A stretch of 64,000 nt of DNA from Ectocarpus siliculosus. Its lineage: Eukaryota; Sar; Phaeophyceae; Ectocarpales; Ectocarpaceae. Location: the NCBI GenBank assembly GCA_000310025.1, contig FN649740.1, positions 4,713,103 through 4,777,102 of the forward strand, given 5' to 3'. The number at the start of each line of letters is the position of its first letter. The first letter of the stretch is position 1. The position numbers and the translations under genes are program-made. Shown in pieces: positions 1 to 10,676 of this stretch. The notes under the pieces were generated by a model that worked only from the letters and a program-made list of their open reading frames with translations, did not search any database and was not told the origin of the DNA.

Positions 1-83
1 GCTTCCAAGGCTTCCGCATGTATTTCCAACAGTCCTCGACGAAAGCTTCCTAATTAATGCTTGTTATGTTATGTTGCTCCAAG

Positions 84-470
84 AACGACGGACGGAAAAC
101 CACAAGCGGCCATCTATCAACCTTCGAGCAGGCCACGCAGCCTTCTACGCCCGTCTTTCCCCACAGCGGGAGCGGCATCGGAGGCCAACAAGATCACGAG
201 CCAGTCACGCCTCACCCCGTGTAGCTTTATGCGCTGCGAGCACCTTCCGAAGCAAACCAATTAACCGAGAGCCCGCAGTCGGGTCTGACAGAAGGCGCAT
301 TGTCGGTGTTGGATCTACCCAAACCCGCGATATGACTTCCGGCGGGGCAGCTGGCATCGGAGCGTGCTGGTGAGAATGCACAACGTACCGCGCCTGCGCG
401 AGTATCAACCCCGTCGCAAAGGTTTCGAGCACCTCGTCATCACGGAAAAACTCCTGCGGGACCAGACGGA
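84..470 (+). pseudogene. Degenerate third copy of module-gene exon A3
   Basis: After a CAAG acceptor at 80-83, the frame starting at 84 reads like the first half of exon A3 of the module gene at 12867-16246. Shared landmarks are the NDG start, a TTSG..-TFE segment, GGQQD, and a proline/threonine-rich stretch matching 15345-15480. The similarity also reaches upstream into the intron (about 45-83), so a genomic segment was copied, not only an exon. The frame has a TAG stop at 222-224, and similarity fades after about 470, before the exon's conserved 3' donor. I read this as a truncated, dead copy in direct orientation with the left arm. The assignment rests on hand alignment only. Confidence 0.55.
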
Positions 471-1975
471 CGGGTTGTTGTGCCGCGGGATGTCGGTAGA
501 CTTCATAGATAGATGAATTATGGCACTTTTCTCGGGGTGGGTGGCTGGTGCGATGTCCGAAACTACGGCAAACGGCCTGTCTGTCTTCAGGCGCAACTCT
601 CGCGGAAGAGAGTGTTCGTGTTGTTCTTTTCCGTGTCATTTTCGTCGAAACAACCACAAGAACAATGTTTCCTTTCCGGGGGTGGTGCCAATTACCCATC
701 GCGAATATCTCACGCAATGGATTGGACAAAAAAATCGGAATTTGCCGTGAGCACATTTTTCCGACGTTTCATTCGAGACGGATTCTGTATGCGACTCAAA
801 TAACCACCGTTCTCTGAACGGCGGCGCTTGGGAGGGTTTCGTCCTTTTTTTGCGCACGTCACATACATGCAAACGTGGGCCCGATCCCGTGAGAATGAAA
901 CGGAAAGCGTGTACTCCGCGTCCATTTTGGCGGCGATTCCCGCGGGCATCAGTTTTTACCGCTCGCTCTGCCCACAGCAAAAGAGCTTGCATTGTGCACA
1001 AAGTTATGTCTCTTTTACATCAACTTTCTTACTTTCTCAAATACATCCCCGCTCTTCCCGACAACCCATATCCGGACTCTCTCGCTACACCCGCCGGAAA
1101 GAGCCAAGAGGATCAAATACCCGGGTGACATCACCCGCCACATACACCTTTCAGCGTATTGGTGGTTGACAAGAAAAAACAACACTACAGCAACCATATG
1201 CATGCAGAAAACACAACTCGTGAGTTGCGGATGGACGCAGCAGACACGACGATGAGAGGTGGCAGAACTCAATCATGCAATAAATCAAACGTCAGACCCC
1301 AATTTTCTCGGACGCGGGACAAGTTACGCCGACCGCAGGAAGAAAAAGACGACAACGTATAAGACAAGTGAACGTACCTACCACCCGATTTGCGTTGTAG
1401 TACACATCCTACCTCCAAAGCCGTTTTCTGGTACATGCGCTAAAATACCCAACAAAGGGTTGCTGCGGGTTTCAAGTTCAACGATGACTACTGAATCGCC
1501 TTCAATCCTTCGCCGGCGGTATCTCTTGGCCTAAAAAACATGCACGATATAATACACCATATCGGACACAGAAACCGCAACAACGAAAAAAACAAAGAAT
1601 TGTTGCGACGCTGCGATACGCACCCAATCCGCAAAGAGTTCTACTCGTGCTCCCACACAGCCTTCGCGTAAATGGTACATGTCCAGCACCCCAACAGACA
1701 CCATGCAACTCTCCGTGCCCGTGCGCCCGATCAAAACGATTCCAAAACACTGCACTCTTGCTTGGGTTCATCAATTTTGACATGCGTCGTCTCCCTACAC
1801 TGCGATCTGTCACAACTGTGAACCGAGCCACATTGCTAGCGATTGCTCTCTACATGCTTTCGCGCCCTCTTCTCCTCGCCTACATCATAACTAGATCTGT
1901 GTTCATCGAACGCGCTGACAAAAAACAAAAAAAGCGCTGGAACCCGCTTCCATACCGAACAAGTGTAGTCCTATA
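471..1975. other. Non-coding or unassigned stretch
   Basis: I see no ORF with protein-like composition, no splice-consistent exon chain and no RNA gene here. The 3' untranslated region of the CCT-domain gene probably lies at its right end. Confidence 0.5.
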
Positions 1976-3223
1976 TTACACTGTATATTGGTGGCCAAAC
2001 TCCGGGGACGAGGGGACTCCATCCCCACACGGAGCCCCAGCGGCAGCACTCCCTGCTGCTGCAGATGCCGACCCCGCTGTAGCTGCCGCCGTCGCCGCCG
2101 CCGCCTTCTCTCGCATCTGTACCATGAGCACCCGTTGCCTCCGCTGCAGCTCCGCGATGGGCACGAACTCGGACTCGAGGGGCAGAAAGCGGCCCTTGTG
2201 CCGCGGCCTCGAGTTGGCCACGCGCTGGCGGCTCTGGTAAGAGGAGGCCTTGGACCAGCGGCGCCTCTGCTTCTTGGCAAGGTAGCGAGCGACTTTCTGC
2301 CGCCGAACCTGCTCCTTCACGCTGACGGTGGCGTCAGCGTCGTCGTCGCCGCCATCCCAGTCGGTGACAGCAGCAGCGGCAGGAGCGTCCTGATGGTTAG
2401 CCTTCCCTTTCCTCCGTGCCGCCCCTCCTCCGTCTGCATTGACCCCCGGTGCCGCGACTACCTCGACTGCCGCCACCGCCGCCGCCGGCACCGACCGGAT
2501 CGGCGAGACATCACCAACGCCCGAGACCTCCGCACCGCCGCCCGCTACCGGCGAACCCATCACCCCCCCCTGCCCCCCCGCAGCGGCAAGAGGAGGAGGA
2601 GGAGCAGCAGCAGCAGTCATCACCGGCGCTGATGCCTCTCCGCCCCCCGCCACATGATCCGGCAGGGTCTCGATTTCGTGGGCGGACGAAGGGGACAGCG
2701 GCGCACCGCCGCCGGCGCTGGTCCCCGCCTCAGGAGCGCCCTCTGCCGCCCCCGCCGGCAGGAAGTCGGCCAGGTCCATGTCGGCCAGGTAGGCCAGGTC
2801 TTCCTCCGAGATGGCGGCGCCCCCTCCCCCCTCACAGCCCTCTTCCAACATCATGCTGTCGCCGTAGTCATCGTCTCCGGCTAGCGCAATGAACTCGTCG
2901 AGGAAGCCGTCCACGTTGTCTGCGATGTCTCCCTCGCCGCTGACGTTGAGGCCGACGTCCATGCTGTCGAGCTGCTTGCGTTGGTTCTCGCCGCTTTCGT
3001 TGTTGTTGATGATGATACTGCTGCTCTTGTTCTTGCCGAGCGTCCCGGCAGCCGGTGCTGTGGCGGCGGAGCCGCCACCCGCCCCGACCTCGCTGTTGCC
3101 GTTGTTGCCGCCGGCGTTTATCTTGCGGTCGCTGCTGTCCACCGTGCCCTCGACGGGGCGGTGTGCTCCCGAGCACGCCCAGAACGGGGCATACATGCTG
3201 ATGATGGTCTCGTCGTTGTGCAT
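1976..3223 (-). CDS. CCT-domain protein, putative transcriptional regulator
   Basis: Intronless 415-residue ORF; the ATG is at 3223-3221 and the TAA at 1978-1976. Residues about 305-346 form a CCT motif (CONSTANS, CO-like, TOC1). It has the basic run VARYLAKKQRRRWSK followed by YQSRQRVANSRPRHKGRF, which matches the family pattern of R.L.RYR.KR..R.F....RY.SRK..A..RPR..GRF. CCT motifs mediate nuclear localisation and protein or DNA contacts. No B-box or receiver domain is present. The N-terminal two thirds is low complexity (Gly, Ala, Asn, Ser) with acidic patches near residues 100-155, including SEEDLAYLADMDLADFLP, which could act as an activation region (inference). A short Gln/Arg-rich helix and an Ala-rich tail follow the motif. 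The nuclear role is inferred from the family; targets are unknown. The start is the only Met ahead of the ORF body. Confidence 0.85.
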   Translation of the reverse strand: MHNDETIISMYAPFWACSGAHRPVEGTVDSSDRKINAGGNNGNSEVGAGGGSAATAPAAGTLGKNKSSSIIINNNESGENQRKQLDSMDVGLNVSGEGDIADNVDGFLDEFIALAGDDDYGDSMMLEEGCEGGGGAAISEEDLAYLADMDLADFLPAGAAEGAPEAGTSAGGGAPLSPSSAHEIETLPDHVAGGGEASAPVMTAAAAPPPPLAAAGGQGGVMGSPVAGGGAEVSGVGDVSPIRSVPAAAVAAVEVVAAPGVNADGGGAARRKGKANHQDAPAAAAVTDWDGGDDDADATVSVKEQVRRQKVARYLAKKQRRRWSKASSYQSRQRVANSRPRHKGRFLPLESEFVPIAELQRRQRVLMVQMREKAAAATAAATAGSASAAAGSAAAGAPCGDGVPSSPEFGHQYTV

Positions 3224-6200
3224 GACGGCGAAGACTCTTAACTGGAAAAAAAAAAAAAACTGATCAACGACTGACTGAGTAAAAATCGCCCACGACAGCA
3301 GCGACGATCTTTCCTTTTTTTTCCTTTTTTTTTTCTTTCCACCCTTCCCCCGATGTGCGCGACGAAGCGGAACTGGTCGTTTCCCCCTATGTCGTTCCGT
3401 CGTAATCGCCGCGGTTGTTGCCGTCTTGGCCGTCGTGGTTTTTACGTGCTCTGCTTAGCTGGCAGCCCTTCTTCTCGTTTGCCTCTCTCTGCTCTCGGCT
3501 ATCGTTTCTTTCTACGGCCTCGGTGTTGTTTTTGGCGTCCAAGCTTGTGTGCGGACTGACGGTAGTGCTGCGTGGAGATCCTTGACATATTGGTGGCAGA
3601 AGACAGAAGTGCTAGTAGCGCTGGGATATTTTGGCGAGCAGGTTTCTGGTGGAAATCCGGAGAGAGGAACGAGCGGCCAAAGTTGGAGAGGCGGGGGGGA
3701 GAGGGGCTGGTGAGGTTGAGCTTACGTGGCAGCAGTGTGGGACAAAATCTGTAGTGGTATGCGTTGAGTGATTTCTTGGTGTACGCAAAATACAAAGGCG
3801 CTTGCCCGGAAACAGGCAAAGGGGTGTTGCGCCGGGCAAAAAAACGAGTCGAGAGCGTATGAAAGTACAACTTTGCCGGCAGTTTTCGTCTTTTGAAAAC
3901 GATGTCAACACGTCATTAGCAGCGGGAATTATCAACGAGAATTTGTAAAAAAGAATCGCAGGGCCTTTACGTTAGGGATGTCTGCCAGGAACTACGCCCT
4001 CTTTAGGGCGAACCCTGCGGGTGGTGTGTACCAAGGGCGGGGACGCAATGCTGACGTCTTGCGTTGACTAGGAAATTCTCGCTTGAGATCAATTGTAGCG
4101 TGTATCCCTACCACGATGCACGTTCGACAGGTTCCCTAGGCCTTTCGACCAATGAAAATAAAAAGTCGTCGCATGCGTACAAGTGTCGCCCGCGTGGGGC
4201 CCACGACATGTACATGTACGGGTGTCCCAGCAGTCCCGATATTGCCTTCCGAAACATGACGGTAAACAGGAGCCACAAAGAAGGGGTACACGACGACGAG
4301 CATATGGAAAAGAAAAAAAAAAAACTCGTGGAAACAAGGTGGACCGGTAGTACTGCGAAAAATGGGGCAAACTTAGGAAAAGGACTCAACAGCAAAGGCG
4401 GCGTTGGCACTGCTTTTCCCTAGGCACGGTCAGGACCGCCTTCACGGCCCGCCTTCACGGCTCTGGAGCCTACTTTCAGGAAAGAGAATCATATATTTCG
4501 ATTTCACCCAATGGGGCACACGGAATAAACATAATACTTGAAGCGCTGCCCCACCTGATATAGGACCAAATCAAGAAAGGGGGGGGGGGGATCTGTTGTA
4601 AGAAAGATCTACAGCAGTTCGTATAGCCTAAGTCACAAAGGCAATCCTTCGAAAAACCAATTTCCTAAGGATGCGAGAGATGGCACCCCCTCTTCGGACC
4701 CATAATTAAAACTTTGCTCTTGCGATTCAAGACCGACTTTCAAAGCCCGGTTGCTCCACAAACAAGTGGATCCGGAAGAGCACGATACGTCCACAGAAAG
4801 CCCTCGTCGATGTGTTTCCAAAACCACCGTTGTTGGTGAGGGTTGTGGGGCAATCGAGCTTTGAAAATCGGTCTACAGCAGTAGGGGAAGCGCAATTCTC
4901 GCGTTCTTCGGTAGTCTGCACCCCTGCTGTACAGCAGTATGGGTTACAGAAAGTTGCACTGCTGTCGGATAAGGATTTAGAGAGGTACATGTAAACCCTA
5001 CATAAAACATTTGACTAGAAAGTAGGATTAGCGAGGTACTTCCTCTCGTCACTTGAACTCTGTAGATTGGTTACAGTATAGACTGTTACAACCAAATACA
5101 AGTTGTGGATACTGTATGTACTGCTGTAGGCTTCATTATGTACCATGCTATGCTACAGCACAGAACCTTACTAATCCTATATGCATACAGCAAACACCTT
5201 GACCAAACTGAAAACGAGTGGGTGAGGTGAAGGGGGTTCAACTCAAAGAAAAATATTAACTCGAGGAGATGATCGAGAGCGCCAAGCATGTGGGCAAGTG
5301 AACCGGGAGAAAAAGCGAACGCTATGTACCGGCAACTCTGGTGAGGGCGGATCGATCAACAAGACGCGGTGTGCTCGTGCTAACAGCTACAGGAAGGGGC
5401 ACAGGAGGAAGCTTAGAGAGAGAAGGGGAGATAGAAATGTATCACAAGACAAACGCAGCAGATGTCAAACTCCGTCCTGCTGCCAGTCAAGAACTACAGC
5501 ACACCGCAGTAGTTTGAAACAGCCTATGGCAATTTCTGGCAACGATAACTACGAGACGGGAGCCACGCCGTCTCCCAAGCGAGGGCCAGCACAATAGCGA
5601 CAGGGAACGAGGCAAAGAGGGAGGATGGGGACGAGAGGAAGTGAGGAGGGAGGCTGTCACGAGAAGGGAGGCTGTCACAGCCCGTCGCTCACCTCGTCTA
5701 ATCAGCAGGATGCCATGGTGAAGACCTTGGTAAGGTAATAGTGTGACAAAACGGGGGGGCCAGCGAGGGGCCAGGAGCGACAACCAGCCGGACCGTTCCA
5801 CAGATCGTTCCACGTGGTTCCTCAGCAAGCACGAAAATATCTTGATTTCAATCTTGACATGCGGCGCAATCTGCCAACCAATCGGACCCCCGGGGTGGGC
5901 CCGTGCTGGCTGCTGGCTGCTGGCGTCCGTGCGCCTGTGCGTTCTTGCGCTCGTTACACACACCCCTCAACTACGATGTGTTCAGGACGAGAATGGCCGA
6001 CCCCTGAAGCTAGACCGCGCCGGGGCGATGCTAAGCGTAGGCTGCAGGAGGTGCAAGACCTCCAGGTTTGTTGCTGGGTCACAGACCCGCCGCTGTGTAG
6101 TGATTATAATATATAGTAAATCAAGAGCGAACCTCGGCCTTATTTCGATGTTGGTTCTTCTGCAAGAACGTCGACATCTCTCTATGTAGGCACACTCGCT

Positions 6201-7447
6201 TGGTTGCATATTGTTTACCTTGGCAAGAAGCTACCGGTTGATACCGATGCCGCTGTCCATGCAGAGTTTCGGATGCAAAGTTGGAGGCTAGCCAGGGGGG
6301 GGAGGGCAGGCTGTGCTGAGTATACTTTGGTACGACTCTCATCTGTGGCATACGGTGTTTTTCCCATGCCTGCCTCTTGCTCTCTGCACGTGTCACCCGC
6401 CCAATCAACCAAGTGGGTACAAGGCGAGTGCTGCACTCACCAGTCCATTCACGGGCGGCCCTTTAGTCCTCCCCTCTTAAATGCAGCACGGACGCGGGGC
6501 CTTTTTTCTCACCAGCCCCATTGTAGCCGAACCCGGAGAGCAGCACGCTGTTGCTCTGTTCTCTCCTGTACTTCGAATAGCTCTGCCGGCAGTTACGCCG
6601 CATGACGTGCGTGTAGCCAGAGAGCAGGACCGCCAGCCAAGCAGACAAGGAGTATCCAACCCCCCCTACACACCCTGTCCGAATTCTATTCCTTTCCTCG
6701 TGTGAGCGAAGGCTATCATCGCGATTGAGTCATCCGTGCAACCCTCGTCTCTCTGAATCGAGCGAGAGAGCGACTCACACTCACTCACACTCACCCGCTC
6801 TATCACGCCCTCTGGCTGCTTCAACCAAGCGAACGAGTGTTTGCCTGTGCTCACGGTGGTGTTGTTGAACCCTACGTACCACAATACATCTTCGACTAGA
6901 TATCAATACTGCTGCTGTTGCTGCTTTTTCCACTTCCTGCACGTCATTTTAGACCCACGAGCACTTGTCGTGCCCTGCGCCTTGTGTACAGAAAATCACC
7001 ACAGCTCCACGAAAGTCTGTAGGTAGAACCCGGTTAGAAGGGGCGTGTTGAAGCCTTTAAAGCGTTGAGGGTCGGGGGACACGTGCTGGAGACCGGAATT
7101 ATTTGAGTATTTGAAGCCCCTCACGTTGAGGATCACAGTGATACCAGCCGGCACAAACACACTTCCTTGTCGCTCTGATCCTGTGGGCGGGCGTCGTGCG
7201 TTTTTTACGTCGTGGATTCGGGGATGGTGCCTGTGCCACCCCTTGGTCTCTTGGTCTCTTAACAACTCTAAAACAAGTTGGGATGCTAGCCACGCGCGAC
7301 CTCCTCCCCCCCCCCGCCCCGCCTTCGATCGCAATGTTGTTTTCTGTCTGACTCCTTTGTATTTCTCGTGGTTGTTACCCATACACGAACTCGGTTCACT
7401 CCCGACTGCAAGACGGTCGCATGTAGATTAATCGTCTTCGACCGTTC
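3224..7447. other. Intergenic, no gene recognised
   Basis: The right side of the CCT gene has long A/T homopolymers (3246-3259 and 3310-3335), probably its 5' region. Short repeated CTGTAG-type words occur around 4860-5160. ORFs at 5487-6189 and 6204-6605 are open but have no recognisable protein character and no supporting splice structure. I find no RNA gene or mobile-element coding sequence. Confidence 0.45.
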
Positions 7448-8185
7448 ATGGATCCCTTTGCAGGCGGCGTCCTGAAGCTCGGTAGATCGGGCGGGCGCTC
7501 GTTGCGTTATTTCTGGCCTCACCACCACCCCCAACCGTTGTTGTTGTGGCCTCATCTTCCCTCTCAACAATCTTCGCTCGTCTTTCCGCGACCGCACCGC
7601 CAGGTAGCCTCGGTGTGCATGGGCATCGAGCATCTCATGAACAAGCGCCGGAGATCCACCAAGCGGCGAGGAGGCGCCGCACGAGTATTCCCCCCGGTGG
7701 GGCAACAAGCACGCCTCTTCCGAGACAAGAGCAGCGACGACGCCGGCGACTCATGTGGCGGCGATCACCAGTGCGGCGGCGACCACGACCACCCTTCTTC
7801 ATGCCGGCTCTGCGAGTCGACGCTCCGCGTTCTCAGCACCGCCCTCTTGCACGTCAGACGCTGCCGTCACCAGCAGAAACAGAAGCAGCAGCATCTCGAC
7901 AACGGCGAAAGCATCAACAACAACAACAAGGACGTCCCTACCGCCTCCGGCTGCGACGCCTGCCGGATGTGGTCCATGGTCGGCGAACGCTGCGCTTCCC
8001 TCGGCATCTCCCTCTCCAACAACCTCCTCTTCGCCGCCAATGGTAGTATCGAAGGCGGAGCCGGTGTTGGCGGTGGCAGGGTGGACGGCAGCAGGCTCGC
8101 TGGTGGCGCCACGACCGCTGCTACCGCTTCTGAACCAGACGGGCCAGCGCTTCGGGTGGTGGGAAGGGTACTCTATCATGAGTAA
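7448..8185 (+). CDS. Hypothetical Cys/His-rich protein (weak)
   Basis: A 245-residue ORF beginning MDPFAGG; an internal ATG at 7619 (MGIEHLMNKRRR) is an alternative start. Residues from about 100 carry clustered Cys and His: SCGGDHQCGGDHDH, then SCRLCEST, LLHVRRCRH and, after an Asn-rich spacer, GCDACRMWSMVGERC. The LLH-x3-C ... C-x2-C ... C order loosely recalls one HCCC module of a TAZ zinc finger, but with a long insertion, so I do not assign the family. A basic run (NKRRRSTKRR) could be a nuclear signal. The overlapping antisense ORF at 7799-8392 is also open but compositionally poorer. No introns were evident. The gene may be incomplete or not real. Confidence 0.35.
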   Translation: MDPFAGGVLKLGRSGGRSLRYFWPHHHPQPLLLWPHLPSQQSSLVFPRPHRQVASVCMGIEHLMNKRRRSTKRRGGAARVFPPVGQQARLFRDKSSDDAGDSCGGDHQCGGDHDHPSSCRLCESTLRVLSTALLHVRRCRHQQKQKQQHLDNGESINNNNKDVPTASGCDACRMWSMVGERCASLGISLSNNLLFAANGSIEGGAGVGGGRVDGSRLAGGATTAATASEPDGPALRVVGRVLYHE

Positions 8186-10676
8186 GCGGCCCTCGATGTA
8201 TCGGTGTAAATGAGAGGTAATGCGTAGTGTTGGGTGTCGGCGGCGCCTTGTTTTATATTCCTCGATAGCGTGTAAGGGAGTGAAGTAAGGGGGTGAAAGG
8301 CGGCGTAAGATATCCACTCTTGAAAATGGTTTGCCTATTTCAGGCTGTAGTTTCCGCACATGCGATTGCTTGATAGTGACGAGATTAATCAAGGTTGAGA
8401 GTCATTATCAAGGGTCGACAGAGGCAGCGTTCTCTCCAAGGTCGGGAGGGGCATCGTTCCCTAAAAGTACTCATGTTCCCACGCTCTCGCCTGTGATCAG
8501 CACGTATTGTGGACGATTCTATGCAACATTGGCGTTTTACACACCGGCAGACTCGTTAGCTTATCCGACACTTTTTAGCATGAACGGGTTGGGTTGTCGG
8601 CAAAAGTTGGTTCCGTTCCACTGGTGTTTCATGCCTTATGTGTGGAACGTCTTCTTTCCGCGCTCGTCCGGTTGCGGGTCCGCAGACGAGCAAAGGGTTT
8701 AGTCAGCGGAACTCCGAAATTATCAGGGCTGGTACCATGTATGTGTATGTACGGCGCAACCGCAGAAAGCCAGCAGAATGGAGACGATGAAGATAGGGAG
8801 GGGGGGGGGGGGTCCAGGTGCTTCGTTAGGGGTGGAAACTTGCGTATTTGTGCAAGCGCACCTCTCTTCGTCCACGCTTCACGCTTGGCACTCGTGGCAT
8901 GTGTGCCCCCGCCGCCTCCGCTGTTGGTTGTAGACGTAGCACGAACACCTACAGTACGTAGCTTGCCGTAAGTTTCCCCGTCGGCTGCAGAACGCTGCCT
9001 TGTGTCCCGCGTTTCTGTCATACCATGGATTCATTTCACAGAACCCATTGGATTGGTTACAATATCGTGGTTGTTTTTAAATTGCGGGGGGCATGTTGTA
9101 CGCGTCGCGTCACGACGAGCTTCCCGTACCCATCTGAGTTTTGCATCAGAGTCTGGCCTTGTGCCTCCTGAACAGACCGCGCGAGGCCTTGGTTTCGGGG
9201 GTAGAAAGCAGCGGTTGAGAAGAAATCTGCAACCGCGATTCGAGGTAGACAAAACAATGTAGGCGTCGCCTTTTTTTCTGGTTCACGTCGTTTTGTATGA
9301 ATGTGGGGAGGCGAATGTGTAGTCGACCTGTTCGAAAGACGGCCGAAGCCAAAGAGTGGACGGCAGCAGCTTGCGTCTGCGACATCCTGTATGGTTGACT
9401 ACATAGTATCACACGCGTGTCGCCCTCATATGCCGTTGGAAGACCCGTGGAGAATGGCTTCGTTGCAAGAAAAAACATTCCGGATGTCACAGATTTGAAG
9501 GGTCGGTTGCGTGTGGCAGAGAAACGGACAACGCAGAGAGAGGATTGAGATACTAGACTACAGGTAGCGCCCGCATTCAAGAACCTCTGGTTTTTGCTGA
9601 GGTTGAGGTTCTGAGTTCCTCTTGTGGGCTACGCATGGCCGCTGTATGGGTTTTGTATTGGCTCTTACCGGAGATCATGAATTGGTGCTCAAATTTTCAG
9701 TGTTGAGCATGAAATTCTTATTCTTCCAAGTCATGAAAGAAATTCTCAAGTGCGGGCGCTACCTGTAAACATCCCGATACTCGTGTCCCTCTAGACGCAA
9801 ATATCAAAGGTTTCACCGCAGAATTAGCAGTGTTCACTACAATGCTTGCATCCACAAACCGGAAGCCTTTTCGTGCGTGCTGTAGAGATGCTAGGTGGTC
9901 GAGCGATTCTACCTTGCCCCGCGGTCTCATGATGAACCGTAGATTTTCTTGGGTTTTTTGGGGGGGGCATGGCTCCAAGTTGACTTGGTTTTAGGGTCGG
10001 GGAGATTGACTTTTGTGCACCACGCACGGGGACGCGAAACGTACAATAGCGCCGGATCTTTGCACTACATAGTCATCCACACCTGAGACGTGCGATCGCA
10101 CCACCAAACGAATGCAGACCCGAGACATAAATGTATGTTGTTGCACGGACACAAGACTACAGGCTGTAGCCTCGCACCAACAAAAGCAACGATTGCAACA
10201 AACAATAGGGGTTCACAGAGAGAAGGGCGACCTCGCTCGGCAGAGTTCATCTCCGTCCCACATGCTCTTTTCAATTGGGGGATCAACACGATGCCATCCG
10301 GTTGCCTACGGAGCCAGCACTCGTCGGTTACTGCAGCAGTTGATGGGCAATGAATATTTCTTTATGTTTCAAGAGTGCGTGGCCCTGCTCACTGGATCAC
10401 ATGGCTACCCAGCACCGCGCGTACCACGTGGAACATCCGGGGATGCTATACTACAGTAGCATCCCCTGGTTGTCCGACCTTTGCCTCCAACAGTGGTGAT
10501 ACTCGTGCAGTCGAAGTTGAATGTGTATCTACAGCGCCGGTGCCACGCGTTGCCGGATGTCGGGCATAGGGTTTGATATGCCAGAGTAGCGCGTACAGTC
10601 TACATAGTACAGTGGGGGGTGGTATCTTGCGAACAGTGGGGGGTGGTATCTTTCGAACTGAAATCCTTTCAACCAT
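8186..10676. other. Intergenic, no gene recognised
   Basis: No convincing coding chain. ORFs at 9146-9580 and 9718-9978 (minus) are open but isolated. A G-homopolymer lies at about 8799-8812. The right end runs into a 24-bp direct duplication and then the inverted-repeat arm. Confidence 0.45.
10609..10656 (+). repeat. 24-bp direct duplication beside left repeat arm
   Basis: Two adjacent 24-base units (10609-10632 and 10633-10656), each ACAGTGGGGGGTGGTATCTT plus four bases, differ at one position. They sit about 20 bases outside the point where homology with the right arm begins. Confidence 0.8.

Noticed and set aside
7799-8392. 197-residue minus-strand ORF overlapping the Cys/His-rich ORF
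   Set aside because: Composition mirrors the opposite strand, with Val/Leu runs from CAA repeats; no domain features.
9718-9978. 86-residue minus-strand ORF ending ALENFFHDLEE
   Set aside because: Isolated frame with no recognisable motif; could be chance.
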